This document shows positions 14,772 through 24,304 of a DNA stretch of 64,000 nucleotides, piece after piece. The DNA is from Catenulispora sp. EB89 (GTDB taxonomy: Bacteria; Actinomycetota; Actinomycetes; Streptomycetales; Catenulisporaceae), in contig NZ_JBGCCU010000011.1 in the NCBI RefSeq assembly GCF_041261445.1, positions 186,001-250,000 of the forward strand, read 5' to 3'. A program made the position numbers and the translations under genes. Under the pieces are notes generated by a model. The model was not told where the DNA came from. It saw only the letters and a program-made list of their open reading frames with translations, and made no database searches. Positions within the stretch are counted from its first letter, which is position 1. The number at the start of each line of letters is the position of its first letter.

Positions 14772-16235
14772 ATGGTCGGAATCATGGAATGGAAATACCA
14801 GACGGCCGAAAAACTCCTGACCGCGTTGCACGCCGGCGAAGTGACCTCCGTCGAACTGACCGAAGACGCAATCGCCCGCATCGAGCAGGACGACAAAACG
14901 ATCAACGCAATCTGCGTACCCGACTTCGACCACGCACGCGCCGCCGCCCAAGACGCCGACCAGGCGCGCGCTCGCGGCGAAGACCGGCCGCTGCTCGGCA
15001 TTCCAGTGACCGTCAAAGAGTCCTACAACATTGCCGGACTGCCCACGACATGGGGCATGCCGCAACACCGGAAATATATTCCAGCCGAGGACGCGGTACA
15101 GGTCTCGCGGCTCAAGGCTGCCGGCGCGGTGGTGCTCGGGAAGACCAACGTCCCGCTGGGGCTGCAAGATATCCAGACCTTCAACGACATTTACGGGACC
15201 ACCAACAACCCGTGGGATCATCAGCGCACGTCCGGCGGATCCTCGGGCGGATCGGCCGCGGCGTTGGCGTCCGGATTCGGCGCCCTGTCCATCGGCTCCG
15301 ACCTCGCCGGCTCGCTGCGCACCCCCGCGCACTTCTGCGGCGTCTACGCACACAAGCCGACCCTCGGGCTGGCGGCGAACCGCGGCATGATCCCGCCTCC
15401 CGCACCGGCACTACCGACCGAAACCGACCTCTCCGTCGTCGGGCCCATGGCACGCAGCGCCCGCGACCTCACCCTCCTGCTCGACGTCATGGCCGGACCG
15501 GATCCGCTGACGTTCGGCGTCGCGCACCACCTGGCGCTGTCGGCCGCACGGCACCAGGAGCTCGGCGACTTCCGCGTCCTGATCGTCGACGACCACCCGA
15601 TCATCCCGACCGGCTCCGCGGTGCACGCCGGTCTGAACCGGGTGGCCGGCGCGCTCCTCGACGGCGGCGCTCGCGTCGAACGACACAGCCCACTACTGCC
15701 CGACCCGACCGAATCCGCAGTGCTCTACATGCAGCTGCTGTTCTCGGGCTCCGCCGCACGCCTCCCCGCCGAAAGATACGAGCAACTGCGAACCTTCGCC
15801 GCCGCACTGGACGCCGACGACCAGAGCCTCGACGCGACACGGCTGCGCGCGATGGCGTTCAGCCACCGCGACTGGATCGAGGCCAACAACCGTCGCGAAC
15901 TGCACCGCCACCGCTGGCGGGAGCTGTTCGCCGAGTTCGACGCCGTGGTCTGCCCGATCACACCCACACCCGCGTTCCCCCACGACCACAACCCCGACGC
16001 GCTGGCACGCCGCGTCGACATCGACGGCGCGGAGTACCCGTATTTCGACCAGCTCGTCTGGGCCGGGACGGCCACCATGCCCGGCCTACCTGCAACTGCC
16101 ATCCCGACGGGGCTGTCCGCCGAAGGGCTGCCGGTCGGAGTGCAGCTCATCGGCCCGATGTTCGAAGACCGGACACCGCTGCGGCTCGCTGAGCTGCTTG
16201 AGGAGAGGATCGGCGGCTTTCAAACGCCGCGGTAG
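14772..16235 (+). CDS. amidase (amidase signature family)
   Basis: Serine amidase of 487 residues that hydrolyses carboxamides. The Ser-cisSer-Lys triad is visible: Lys82 in VTVKESYN, cis-Ser157 in TSGGSSGGSAAA and nucleophile Ser181 in GSDLAGSLRTPA, with the 24-residue Ser-Ser spacing of the family. The nucleophile loop has Ala in place of the more usual Gly (GSDLAGS), a known variant. C-terminal VCPITPTPAFPH is also typical. No signal peptide is present, so it is cytoplasmic. ATG at 14772 has AGAGGC upstream; ATG at 14784 is a near alternative. It is co-directional with the kinases after a 37-bp gap, but a functional link is unproven. Confidence 0.9.
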   Translation: MVGIMEWKYQTAEKLLTALHAGEVTSVELTEDAIARIEQDDKTINAICVPDFDHARAAAQDADQARARGEDRPLLGIPVTVKESYNIAGLPTTWGMPQHRKYIPAEDAVQVSRLKAAGAVVLGKTNVPLGLQDIQTFNDIYGTTNNPWDHQRTSGGSSGGSAAALASGFGALSIGSDLAGSLRTPAHFCGVYAHKPTLGLAANRGMIPPPAPALPTETDLSVVGPMARSARDLTLLLDVMAGPDPLTFGVAHHLALSAARHQELGDFRVLIVDDHPIIPTGSAVHAGLNRVAGALLDGGARVERHSPLLPDPTESAVLYMQLLFSGSAARLPAERYEQLRTFAAALDADDQSLDATRLRAMAFSHRDWIEANNRRELHRHRWRELFAEFDAVVCPITPTPAFPHDHNPDALARRVDIDGAEYPYFDQLVWAGTATMPGLPATAIPTGLSAEGLPVGVQLIGPMFEDRTPLRLAELLEERIGGFQTPR

Positions 16236-16280
16236 GGCGGTCCCACCGGCCGGCCGCTACCGAACCAGCTACCGCACCAC

Positions 16281-17681
16281 CTACCGAGGCAGCGCCGGCA
16301 AAGCCCCGACATACAACCAACCATCGAAGAACTCACTCAAATCCCGCCCCACCACCGACGAAACCACCTCCACGAACTCCGCCGTCGACACCGTCGAATG
16401 CCGGAACCGCGCCGTCCACTCCCGCAGCGCCCCGAAGAACGCCTCGTCGCCGACCGTCACCCGCAGCGCGTGCAACGTCAGCGCGCCGCGCTTGTACACC
16501 CGGTCGTCGAACAAGTCGGCGGGGCCCGGGTCGGCCAGCACCAGGTCCTGCGGCAGCCGCGCCAGACGGCCGTGCCACATCCGGGCGTGCTCCGCCGCCG
16601 AACGGCCGCCGGAGCCCTCCGACCACAGCCACTCCGCGTAGCAGGCGAAGCCCTCGTGCAGCCAGATGTCGCGCCAATCGCCCAACGTCAGGCTGTTCCC
16701 GAACCACTGGTGCGCCAGCTCGTGCGGGATCAGGCGCTCGCCGTCGCCATCGCCGTCGCCCTCCATGTGGTTGCTGCCGAACATCGACACGCCCTGGGCC
16801 TCCACCGGGATCTCCAGGCGGTCCTCCGTCACCACCACCGTGTACGCCCCGAACGGATACGGGCCGAACAGCCGGCCGAACAGCGCGATCATCGCGTCCT
16901 GCGCCGCCAACGCCTCCACCGCCGCCGCCATCCGCCGCGCCGGGGCCACCACCAGCAGCGGCACGCCGCCGGCCGTGCCCGGTAAGTCCGCGCGCTGATA
17001 CTGGCCGATCTGCACCGTCGCCAGATACGTCGCCATCGGCACGTCCTGCACGAACGTCCACGTCGACGACGACCCGCTGTGCGCCACACCCGCCAGCCGG
17101 CCGTTCGCCACCACCCGGTACTGCGACGCCGTCGTCACCTGGATCCGGTACGTCGCCTTGTCATCCGGCCGGTCGTTGCACGGAAACCACGACGGGGCCC
17201 CCGTCGGCTGCGACGCCACCAACACCCCGTCCGCCAACTGCTCCCAGCCCAGCCCCCCGTACCGGGACGACGTCGGACGCGGCGCACCCCGGTACACCAC
17301 CTCCACCACCACCTGCTCCCCGGCCGCCACCGGCGCCGGAAGCACCACCTTCAACTTCTCCTTGCGGTGCTCGAACCGCAGCCGCCGACCGTCCTGCAGT
17401 ATGACCCGGTCCACCCGCAGCTCCGCGAAATCGAACACCAGCGACGACAGCGACGCCGTCGCCCACACCGTCACCACCGCCACCCCCGTCAACCGGTTCG
17501 ACCCCACCCGGTAATCGAGCGTCAGCTCGTAGTGCTCGACCACGTAGCCTTCGTTGCCGCGCCGCGGGAAATACGGCGCCGCAGCCGCCGACCGCGCGCC
17601 AGCGTCGGCGCGTGCGCGCGCACCAGTACCCGCCGCCGCACCAGAACCAGAACCAGTACCAGCCACCAGATCCCCGCTCAT
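16281..17681 (-). CDS. M1 family zinc aminopeptidase, coupled to the Pls-like synthetase
   Basis: Zinc aminopeptidase of the M1 (gluzincin) family, 466 residues. The zinc site HELAHQWFG is at His320-Glu321-His324, with the third ligand Glu343 in WLHEGFACYAEW, exactly the HExxH-x18-E spacing. It has the N-terminal beta-saddle and catalytic domains but lacks the long C-terminal domain of PepN-type enzymes. A Gly/Ser/Ala/Arg-rich N-terminal 35 residues shows no signal peptide. Its ATG (17681) overlaps the TGA of the upstream Pls/PosA-type synthetase by 4 bases, so the two are translated together. Published epsilon-poly-lysine-degrading enzymes of Streptomyces are zinc exo-aminopeptidases; by analogy this one may trim or detoxify the synthetase product. 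Substrate is inference. Confidence 0.9.
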   Translation of the reverse strand: MSGDLVAGTGSGSGAAAGTGARARADAGARSAAAAPYFPRRGNEGYVVEHYELTLDYRVGSNRLTGVAVVTVWATASLSSLVFDFAELRVDRVILQDGRRLRFEHRKEKLKVVLPAPVAAGEQVVVEVVYRGAPRPTSSRYGGLGWEQLADGVLVASQPTGAPSWFPCNDRPDDKATYRIQVTTASQYRVVANGRLAGVAHSGSSSTWTFVQDVPMATYLATVQIGQYQRADLPGTAGGVPLLVVAPARRMAAAVEALAAQDAMIALFGRLFGPYPFGAYTVVVTEDRLEIPVEAQGVSMFGSNHMEGDGDGDGERLIPHELAHQWFGNSLTLGDWRDIWLHEGFACYAEWLWSEGSGGRSAAEHARMWHGRLARLPQDLVLADPGPADLFDDRVYKRGALTLHALRVTVGDEAFFGALREWTARFRHSTVSTAEFVEVVSSVVGRDLSEFFDGWLYVGALPALPR

Positions 17682-20600
17682 GCCCGACCCGGCCACGGCG
17701 CGATCGGATTCCCCTGCCACCGCGTATGCGCCGGCACCGACTCACCCCGCATCACCAACGACGCCGGACCCACCGTCGCCTGCGCCCCGATCTCCGCCGC
17801 CGGCAGAATCACCCCCTGCGGACCCAACGTCGCCCCCGCGTCCAACCGCACCACATCCATACTCATCACCCGGTCATGGAACAGATGCGTCTGCACCACA
17901 CAGCCCCGATTCACCGTCGAGGCATCGCCCAACACGATCAAATCCGCCTCCGGCAGCCAGTACGTCTCACACCACACGCCACGACCCACCCGCGACCCCA
18001 TCGCCCGATGCCACACGTTCAACGGCGCCGTCCCCAACCACGTCTCCGCGAACCACGGAGCCGCCACCAACTCCACGAAGTTGTCCGCCAGCTCATTGCG
18101 CCACACGAACGAACTCCACAACGGCTGATCCGATACCCGGATCCGCCCGACCAAAGCCCACTTCGCCACCACCGCGATCACACCGGCCAACACCCCCGCG
18201 GCCAAAAACACCACACCGCCCAAAAGCACCGCCGCGGCGACACCCCAAGACCGCGCCACCTCCGTCACCACCGCCACCGACAACAACGCCACCCCGGCCG
18301 TCACCATCATCGGCACCAGACGACACAACTCGATCGCGGCGCGCGCGGCCATCAGACGGCGCGGCGGGTTGTACGTCAGCGAGTCGTCGACGTCCTGGCC
18401 CGGACGCCGCAACCGCTCCGGAGGCATCCCCAGATACGACTTGCCCCGCTTCGCCTTGTGCGGAGCCGCCGACAACACCCCGACCAGGCTCTCCTTCGGC
18501 AGCTTGCGGCCCGGCGCCACCATCCCGGAGTTGCCCACGAACACCCGCTTGCCGATCCGCGCGTGCCCCACGCGCAACCAGCCGCCGGCCATCTCGTACG
18601 GCGCGATCATCGTGTCGTCGGCCAGGAACGCGCCGTCGTTGACGGTCGTCATCGCCGGGACTGCCAACACCGTCGACATCTCCACGCCGCGCCCGACCCG
18701 CATCCCCAGCACCCGCAGCCACGACGGCGTCAGGATGCTCGCATACAGCGGATACAGCCACACCCGCGCCATCGCCATCAGCTGCAACGTCGCCCAGGTC
18801 TGCCACGCGCGACGGCTGTGCAGGGGATGGTCGCCGGCGCTCATGCCCACGCTCAGCGCCCGCACGCACGCCAACGTCAGCAGCGCGTAGCAGATCACGA
18901 ACACCGGCGTCGCAGGCACCAGACCCACCAGCGCCCAGCCGAAGCCCTGCCACACCGTCGACGTGTCCTGCACGAACGCCGCCACGATCAGCAGCGCCGG
19001 AAGCGCCGCGATCAGCGGGAACAGCGCCAGCCCGACCGCCGTCGACCCGTACACCCAGGTCCACAGCCGCGAACGCCGCGCCACACCCGGAGGACGCTCA
19101 GCCTTGCGCAACCGCACCGCCGGCGACCCCGCCCACTCCTGACCGGCCGGCACCACACCGGCCACCGACGAACCCGGCGCGATCCGCGCCCGCTCACCGA
19201 TCCGCGCACCCGGCAACAGCAACGACCGCGCACCCACCGAAGCGTTCGCGCCGATCCGCAGCTCACCCACGCGAACCCGGGCCCCGTCCACCCAGAAACC
19301 GGTCAGGTCGACCTCCGGCTCCACCGACGAGCCCTGATCCATCCGCAGCATGCCGGTCACCGGCGGCGGCGAATGCAGATCCACGTCCGGGCCAAGCCGG
19401 GCCCCCAACGCCCGCGCGTACAGCGTGTTCCACGGCCCGGTCACCGTCGTCAACACCCCGATACGCCACGCCAACTGCTCCGCCGCCCACAACCGCAGAT
19501 GCACCGACCCGCCGCGCGGATAGTCACCCGGCCGCACGCCCCGCACCAGCAGCCGCACGCCTCCCGCCGCCAACGCGATTCGGCCGGGAGGAGAGACGAA
19601 CAGCACGAACCCGGCCGCCACCAGCCACCACGACACGCGCGGCGCCCACGGCACGTCGACCAGATTCCCCAGCCCCGCCAACAACGTCAGCCAGCGCACC
19701 GCGCCCAGCGTCGCCAACGGCACCATCACCGCCACCTGCACCGCCTGCGCGCCGCGGCTCACCGGCGCCACCTCCGGCACCGACTCCGCGACCTCGCCGT
19801 CCACGGCTTCCGGAGCCAGCGCCATCAACCGGGCCGCCAGCTCGCCCAACGTCGGATTGTCGTACACGTCGCGGACCGTCACGGTCGGATACCGCGACCG
19901 CAGAATCGACACGAACCGCGCCGCCACCAGCGAACTGCCGCCCACATCGAAGAAATCGACCTCGGGGCGCACCGGGCGCTCACCGAGCAGCGTCGCCCAG
20001 CGTTCGGCGAGCCAGTCCTCGGCGACGGTCAGTTCTGCCGCCTCCACCGGCTCCTCGACGCCCGGCAACGGCCACGGCAGCGCGTTGCGATCCACCTTGC
20101 CCGACGTGCGCACCGGCAGATCGTCGACCACCGCGATCCGCGGCACCAGCGCCGCCGGCAGTTGCTCGGCCAGCGCGGCGCGCGCGGTCGCCGGGTCGAA
20201 GCCCGCGGCGTTGGGCACCACGTAGCCGACCAGGATCTCCGCGCCGCCGGCGGTCTTCTTCACCGCAGCCGCAGCACCGGCCACCCCGGGCAGCGCCTGC
20301 AACGCCGCGTCGACTTCGCCCAGCTCGATCCTGCGGCCGCCGAGCTTGACCTGCTCATCGGCGCGGCCCAGGAACACCAGGCCCTCCGGATCGGCGCGGA
20401 CCAGGTCACCGCTGCGATAGGCGCGATCCCAGTCCATCGACTTGAGCGGCGCGTACTTCTCGGCGTCCTTCTCCGGGTCCAGATACCGCGCCAGGCCCAC
20501 GCCGCCGATCACCAGCTGGCCCGAGCCGCCCATCGGCACCGGCTCCTCCAGCTCGTCGACGACCACCAGCTCCCAACCGTCCAGCGGCAGCCCGATGCGC

Positions 20601-21628
20601 ACCGGGCTCTGCCCGGTCAGCTGCGCGGCGGTCGCCACCACCGTCGCCTCGGTCGGGCCGTAGGTGTTCCACACCTCCCGGCCCGCCACCGCCAAGCGCT
20701 CGGCCAGCTCCGGCGGGCACGCCTCGCCGCCGAAGATCAACAGCCTGACGTCGGACAGCGCCTCCACCGGCCACAGCGAGGCCAGCGTCGGGACCGTCGA
20801 GACCACGGTGATGCCGTTCTCCACCAGCCACGGACCCAGGTCCACACCGCTGCGCACCAGCGCCCGCGGCGCCGGGACCAGGCAGGCGCCGTTGCGCCAG
20901 GCCAGCCACATCTCCTCACAGGAGGCGTCGAAGGCCACGGAAAGGCCCGCCAGCACACGGTCCGAGGTGCCGATCGGCGCGCCGCGCAGGAACAGGCCGG
21001 CCTCGGCGTCGACGAACGCCGCCGCGTTGCGGTGGGTGACGGCGACGCCCTTGGGCTTGCCGGTCGAGCCGGAGGTGAAGATGATCCAGGCGTCGTTGGC
21101 GAGGGTGGGCGGGGCTGGCTGATGAGCTGGCTGGGCCAACTGGGCCGGCTGTGCTGCGGGCTGGGCTTCGGCCTCCGGTGTGTTCTCCGCGGAGACTTGG
21201 TTCTGCACGGAAACCTGGTTCTGCACGGTGATGCGCAGCCCCTCGCCGATCACCGCCCGGACCTCGGCCTCGCCGAAGACCAGGCGCGCACGCTCGTCCG
21301 GGTCGTCGGCGTCCACCGGGACGTACGCGGCCCCGGCCGTCAGGACACCGAGAATCCCGATGTAGAGATCGACGGTCCCGGAAGGAACCCGCACCCCCAC
21401 CCGATCCCCGGCCCCCACGCCGGCCCGGCCCAGCCGCGCGGCCATCGCCGCCGCCTCCACGAGCAGAGCGGAGTAGTCCAGCGCCCGGCGACCGTCGTCC
21501 AACGCCGTGGCGTCAGGATGCGCACGCGCCGTGGCGTGCAGAATGTCAATGAGCGTACGGGGCGCTGGCGCCGACGCCGACGCGTCGTACACCGCGGGGG
21601 CGTCCTGACCGGACACCGGCTGATCCAT
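17678..21628 (-). CDS. Pls/PosA-family NRPS-like synthetase (epsilon-poly-lysine synthetase type)
   Basis: A 1,316-residue membrane synthetase with A-PCP-TM architecture; length and layout match epsilon-poly-L-lysine synthetase (about 1,319 residues). The A domain has A3 IIFTSGSTGKPKG (182-194), A4 FDAS (233), A5 NTYGPTEAT (321), A7 YRSGDL (404) and A10 RTSGKVDRN with Lys511. The carrier domain has FFDVGGSSL, with Ser566 as phosphopantetheine site. From about residue 640 come roughly six membrane helices separating three related soluble domains with hexapeptide-like repeats (GANASVGARSLLLPGARIGE). No condensation or thioesterase domain is present. Aligning by eye to GrsA, the pocket reads D-A-E-S-I-G-T-V-V-K, close to published lysine codes. 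A low-complexity Gln/Pro insert (134-174) lies before A3. ATG 21628 is the start; the M1 peptidase follows with ATGA overlap. Confidence 0.9.
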   Translation of the reverse strand: MDQPVSGQDAPAVYDASASAPAPRTLIDILHATARAHPDATALDDGRRALDYSALLVEAAAMAARLGRAGVGAGDRVGVRVPSGTVDLYIGILGVLTAGAAYVPVDADDPDERARLVFGEAEVRAVIGEGLRITVQNQVSVQNQVSAENTPEAEAQPAAQPAQLAQPAHQPAPPTLANDAWIIFTSGSTGKPKGVAVTHRNAAAFVDAEAGLFLRGAPIGTSDRVLAGLSVAFDASCEEMWLAWRNGACLVPAPRALVRSGVDLGPWLVENGITVVSTVPTLASLWPVEALSDVRLLIFGGEACPPELAERLAVAGREVWNTYGPTEATVVATAAQLTGQSPVRIGLPLDGWELVVVDELEEPVPMGGSGQLVIGGVGLARYLDPEKDAEKYAPLKSMDWDRAYRSGDLVRADPEGLVFLGRADEQVKLGGRRIELGEVDAALQALPGVAGAAAAVKKTAGGAEILVGYVVPNAAGFDPATARAALAEQLPAALVPRIAVVDDLPVRTSGKVDRNALPWPLPGVEEPVEAAELTVAEDWLAERWATLLGERPVRPEVDFFDVGGSSLVAARFVSILRSRYPTVTVRDVYDNPTLGELAARLMALAPEAVDGEVAESVPEVAPVSRGAQAVQVAVMVPLATLGAVRWLTLLAGLGNLVDVPWAPRVSWWLVAAGFVLFVSPPGRIALAAGGVRLLVRGVRPGDYPRGGSVHLRLWAAEQLAWRIGVLTTVTGPWNTLYARALGARLGPDVDLHSPPPVTGMLRMDQGSSVEPEVDLTGFWVDGARVRVGELRIGANASVGARSLLLPGARIGERARIAPGSSVAGVVPAGQEWAGSPAVRLRKAERPPGVARRSRLWTWVYGSTAVGLALFPLIAALPALLIVAAFVQDTSTVWQGFGWALVGLVPATPVFVICYALLTLACVRALSVGMSAGDHPLHSRRAWQTWATLQLMAMARVWLYPLYASILTPSWLRVLGMRVGRGVEMSTVLAVPAMTTVNDGAFLADDTMIAPYEMAGGWLRVGHARIGKRVFVGNSGMVAPGRKLPKESLVGVLSAAPHKAKRGKSYLGMPPERLRRPGQDVDDSLTYNPPRRLMAARAAIELCRLVPMMVTAGVALLSVAVVTEVARSWGVAAAVLLGGVVFLAAGVLAGVIAVVAKWALVGRIRVSDQPLWSSFVWRNELADNFVELVAAPWFAETWLGTAPLNVWHRAMGSRVGRGVWCETYWLPEADLIVLGDASTVNRGCVVQTHLFHDRVMSMDVVRLDAGATLGPQGVILPAAEIGAQATVGPASLVMRGESVPAHTRWQGNPIAPWPGRA

Positions 21629-21984
21629 TCGGGTTTCCTCGCGTCGGCGGGACGGCGCGCGTGGTTCGCGGGCCTGGCCGATGTCAGGATATCAACAGAG
21701 ATGATCACGCGAATTCCAGCGGCGCCCCGGGAATGACAGTCGGTGGGCGGGCGAACTGTGGTGCCAGCACAGCGAACCGAAGCGTCGGCGGCATGGCGCG
21801 GGCGTGGTGTGGGGATGGCCGACAGGTGTCTGGCTGGCTCGGGGCCGAGGAGAGCATATCGGTGGGTGGGGGTGTTCTGGCGCCGCCGGCCACTCCCCCA
21901 AGATCACGAAGAGCCGTTCTTTTAGATGAGTGCCGCCGAAGGCGGCTCCTTGCAAGGTCGTGTGGGCGTGAAGGTGAGCTGGAT
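21629..21984. other. intergenic region between divergent genes
   Basis: No convincing gene here: open frames are Arg/Pro/Ala-rich with poor codon bias. It must hold the promoters of the synthetase (minus) and the DUF2625 gene (plus). A small hairpin GCCGCC-GAA-GGCGGC lies at 21932-21946, shortly upstream of the DUF2625 start, in a locally less G+C-rich patch (TTCTTTTAGATGAG at 21917-21930). I cannot assign -10/-35 boxes with confidence. Confidence 0.5.
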
Positions 21985-22728
21985 ATGAGGAGAGGATTGG
22001 GGCCCGTTATCTATCTACATACTCTTGACTTCGTTACCGATCTCGGACGCCGTGGTGGGCAGGTTCGAGCGAGGCTGCCGGAGCTCCAGGAGTTGTTCAC
22101 GGCCGGTGCGGTGCCATTGACCGTCCTGCCGACCGATGTCGACGAGGGTCGCCGTGGACTGCTCCAGTTGCAGATCACCGTGCGGTCGGTCCTCGGGTCC
22201 CTGGTGCTGAACAGCGGCGGCCTGGTCGTGGACGGCGACTGGGTCCGGGTGTTCGCGGGCCGCTCGGGACGCGGGAGCGACGGCTTGCCGAGCTTGGCGG
22301 CGATCAATGCGTTCCCGGAGGTCTACGACCCTGCGTGGCGGTTGGGCGGGGTCTTCGCGTTGAACAGCTACGACCCGGCAGCCTCAGGCCGTCCCGGTGA
22401 AGCGGGACAGATGACGTACTTCGCTCCGGACACGCTGGAGTGGGAGACGATGGCGATGGGCCACTCGGCATGGGTGTCCTGGCTGTTGTCGGGTCGGCTG
22501 GAGACGTTCTACGAAGGGCTGCGCTGGCAGGGCTGGCGCGAGGAAGCCTCGGCGCTGTCCTTCTCCCAGGGAATCAACGTGTTCCCTCCGCTGTGGTCGA
22601 AGGAAGGGCGGGCCGACCTTGCGGCCGCGAGCCGTCGGGCCGTGCCGATGCGCGAGGTTCTCGGCGTGGCTGTCGATACCGCCAGGCAACTGGGCACGGC
22701 CGATCCCGGGTTCCTCGGGCAGGCATAG
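21985..22728 (+). CDS. DUF2625 family protein
   Basis: A 247-residue cytosolic protein matching the DUF2625 family (E. coli YbbC type). The recognisable core is LQLQITVRSVLGSLVLNSGG (residues 55-74), GDWVRVFAGRSGRGS, a LGGVFALNSYDPA block near 120 and the conserved MTYFAPDTLEWETM followed by AWVSWLLSGRLETFYEGLRW. The family has no established function; E. coli YbbC is encoded inside an Rhs element, which suggests a possible immunity-like role. No toxin gene is adjacent here. ATG at 21985 is preceded by AAGGTGAG at a suitable distance, and the conserved domain starts shortly after, so longer frames from 21661 are rejected. Confidence 0.75.
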   Translation: MRRGLGPVIYLHTLDFVTDLGRRGGQVRARLPELQELFTAGAVPLTVLPTDVDEGRRGLLQLQITVRSVLGSLVLNSGGLVVDGDWVRVFAGRSGRGSDGLPSLAAINAFPEVYDPAWRLGGVFALNSYDPAASGRPGEAGQMTYFAPDTLEWETMAMGHSAWVSWLLSGRLETFYEGLRWQGWREEASALSFSQGINVFPPLWSKEGRADLAAASRRAVPMREVLGVAVDTARQLGTADPGFLGQA

Positions 22729-22889
22729 GTTCTCCGCACCTGACCTTGGATCGCTCGCGGACGCTTCGCGCACAGCCAGGACATCGGACCCCGGGAGTCG
22801 CCGCAGACCGGTTCTGGTTGCGGAGTCAAGCTCCCCCGACGCAGGCACCCGCGCACTGTCCCAGAGTCTTGGGGCCTGTTATCCCCATC

Positions 22890-22931
22890 AAAAAGCCCGG
22901 CCCCGCCGACCCCGAGCCGGCAGAACCGGGC
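22890..22931 (-). terminator. intrinsic terminator of the LLM oxidoreductase gene
   Basis: Read on the minus strand, GCCCGG (22931-22926) pairs with CCGGGC (22900-22895) and is followed by a run of five T (AAAAA on the plus strand at 22890-22894). It lies about 40 bases beyond the LLM oxidoreductase stop codon. Nothing else is evident in the 22729-22969 gap. Confidence 0.65.
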
Positions 22932-22969
22932 ACCACCTCAACGCGTCACGAACGCGCTAGAGCCGAGCC

Positions 22970-23836
22970 TCACAGCTCCGCCATCGCCGGAATCAACTCC
23001 CGCCCGATCAGCTCCAGCCGTTCCGTCTCCGACACGTTCGGCACCGACACGTGCACCTCGCTGACGCCCAGCGCCGCGAAGTCGCGTATCTGCTCCAGCA
23101 GGGCCGGGATGTTCTCGCCCTTGTCGCCGATGTTCAGGGGCATCATCACCGTCTTCTCGATGGCGTCGTAGTCCGTTCCCTCGGTCTCGCAGTGGCCGCG
23201 CAGTACCTGCAGCTTGTGCTCCAGCTCCGGGCTCGCGAACAGGTTGCAGGCCTGTGCGTACTTCGCGACCAGGCGCAGCGTCTTCTTCTCGCCGCCGCCG
23301 CCGATCAGGATCGGCGGGGTGCGCAGCGGCTGCGGGGAGTTCAGGGTGCGGCCCAGGTGGTAGTGCTTGCCTTCGTAGGGGCCTTCGTTGTCGCTCCACA
23401 TCTGGAGGGTGATCTGCAGCGCCTCCTCCAGGCGCTCGAAGCGCTCGGCGGTGCTGGGGAAGAACAGTCCGAGGCCTGCCGCCTCCTCGCCGTTCCAGGC
23501 GGCGCCGATGCCGAGCCAGGCGCGGCCCTTCGACAGCACGTCCAGGGTCGTCACGGCCTTCGCCAGCAGCCCCGGGTCCCGGTACGTCACCGCCGTCACC
23601 CACGCCAGCAGCTGCACCTTCTCGGTGCGCGCCGCCAGGAAGCCCAAGGTCGTGTAGGCCTCCAGCATGTCCATCTCGACGGGGCCGATGGGCCCGATCT
23701 GGAACAGGTGGTCCATCACGCTCACGCGCGCGAACCCGACCTCTTCGGCCGTGACGGCCACCCGGGTCAGGTCGTCGGCCAGCGTGGCGGGGCCGCCGGG
23801 GTACGTGAAGTTGGGGATGTGCAGCCCGAGATCCAT
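22970..23836 (-). CDS. LLM-class F420-dependent oxidoreductase
   Basis: TIM-barrel flavin/F420-dependent oxidoreductase of the luciferase-like monooxygenase superfamily, 288 residues. Typical features are MDLGLHIPNFTYPGG at the N-terminus, the VSVMDHLFQI block (residues 39-48), LLAKAVTTLDVLSKGRAWLG with the family-wide D-x-L-S-x-GR segment, GIGAAWNGEE, and the PPILIGGGGEKKTLRLVAKY motif. This form belongs to the TIGR03560-like F420 group common in actinobacteria. The physiological substrate is unknown. GCGAGGAGC lies just upstream of ATG 23836. The gene stands alone with its own terminator. Confidence 0.9.
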   Translation of the reverse strand: MDLGLHIPNFTYPGGPATLADDLTRVAVTAEEVGFARVSVMDHLFQIGPIGPVEMDMLEAYTTLGFLAARTEKVQLLAWVTAVTYRDPGLLAKAVTTLDVLSKGRAWLGIGAAWNGEEAAGLGLFFPSTAERFERLEEALQITLQMWSDNEGPYEGKHYHLGRTLNSPQPLRTPPILIGGGGEKKTLRLVAKYAQACNLFASPELEHKLQVLRGHCETEGTDYDAIEKTVMMPLNIGDKGENIPALLEQIRDFAALGVSEVHVSVPNVSETERLELIGRELIPAMAEL

Positions 23837-23983
23837 GGTCTAGCTCCTCGCGGGGGGACATGGGTATGTCAGAAGCGGACCGGCCGGCGGCAATCCCGTC
23901 GGCCGTCCTCCCCGAAAACTACTCCCGCCGCGCCCCAGATGTCAGTCTCCGACATCAACTCGCCACGGCACCGCCGGACGCTG

Positions 23984-24208
23984 TCAGGACCTTGGCACGT
24001 GCACCGGCCCCGGCGACTCGTGCTCGCCGCGAGGAGCACCGCCATCCCAGGGCAGCACCACCGCCCACCCGGCGATGACGAACCCGAGTACCAGCACCAC
24101 GGCGAACAACGCCACCACGCCGCCGGAGTTGGCGTTGATCCCGGCGATGCCCAGCGCCAGCAGGTAGCCGCCGACGATCAGCGCGGTCAAGCCCCACTTG
24201 GTGTTCAT
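23984..24208 (-). CDS. small two-helix membrane protein next to bioB
   Basis: A 74-residue protein beginning MNTKWGLTALIVGGYLLALG. Two hydrophobic segments (about residues 6-24 and 30-50) are separated by INANSGG, with a short acidic/Pro tail. I have no function for it; similar small membrane proteins sit after bioB in several actinomycetes. A longer frame upstream to 24304 has no start context. AAAGG lies directly before the ATG and TACCGT upstream could be a -10 box, so it may have its own promoter in the gap after bioB. The 147-bp region downstream to 23837 has no further gene. Confidence 0.6.
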   Translation of the reverse strand: MNTKWGLTALIVGGYLLALGIAGINANSGGVVALFAVVLVLGFVIAGWAVVLPWDGGAPRGEHESPGPVHVPRS

Positions 24209-24304
24209 ACCTTTACGGTAGGCGTGCCCTCCGATCCCGCCACTCCCCCGGCCCGATCGGAGGTCCCGGTTCCCCCGCTCGCTCCCACTAGCAGGCCCGT
24301 TCAC

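Noticed and set aside
17612-21736. A 1,374-residue plus-strand open frame over the synthetase
   Set aside because: Low-complexity Arg/His/Pro/Gln translation; the minus frame has all NRPS motifs.
21932-21946. GCCGCC-GAA-GGCGGC hairpin as a riboswitch or terminator
   Set aside because: Too small and with no further structure or T-run to support a call.
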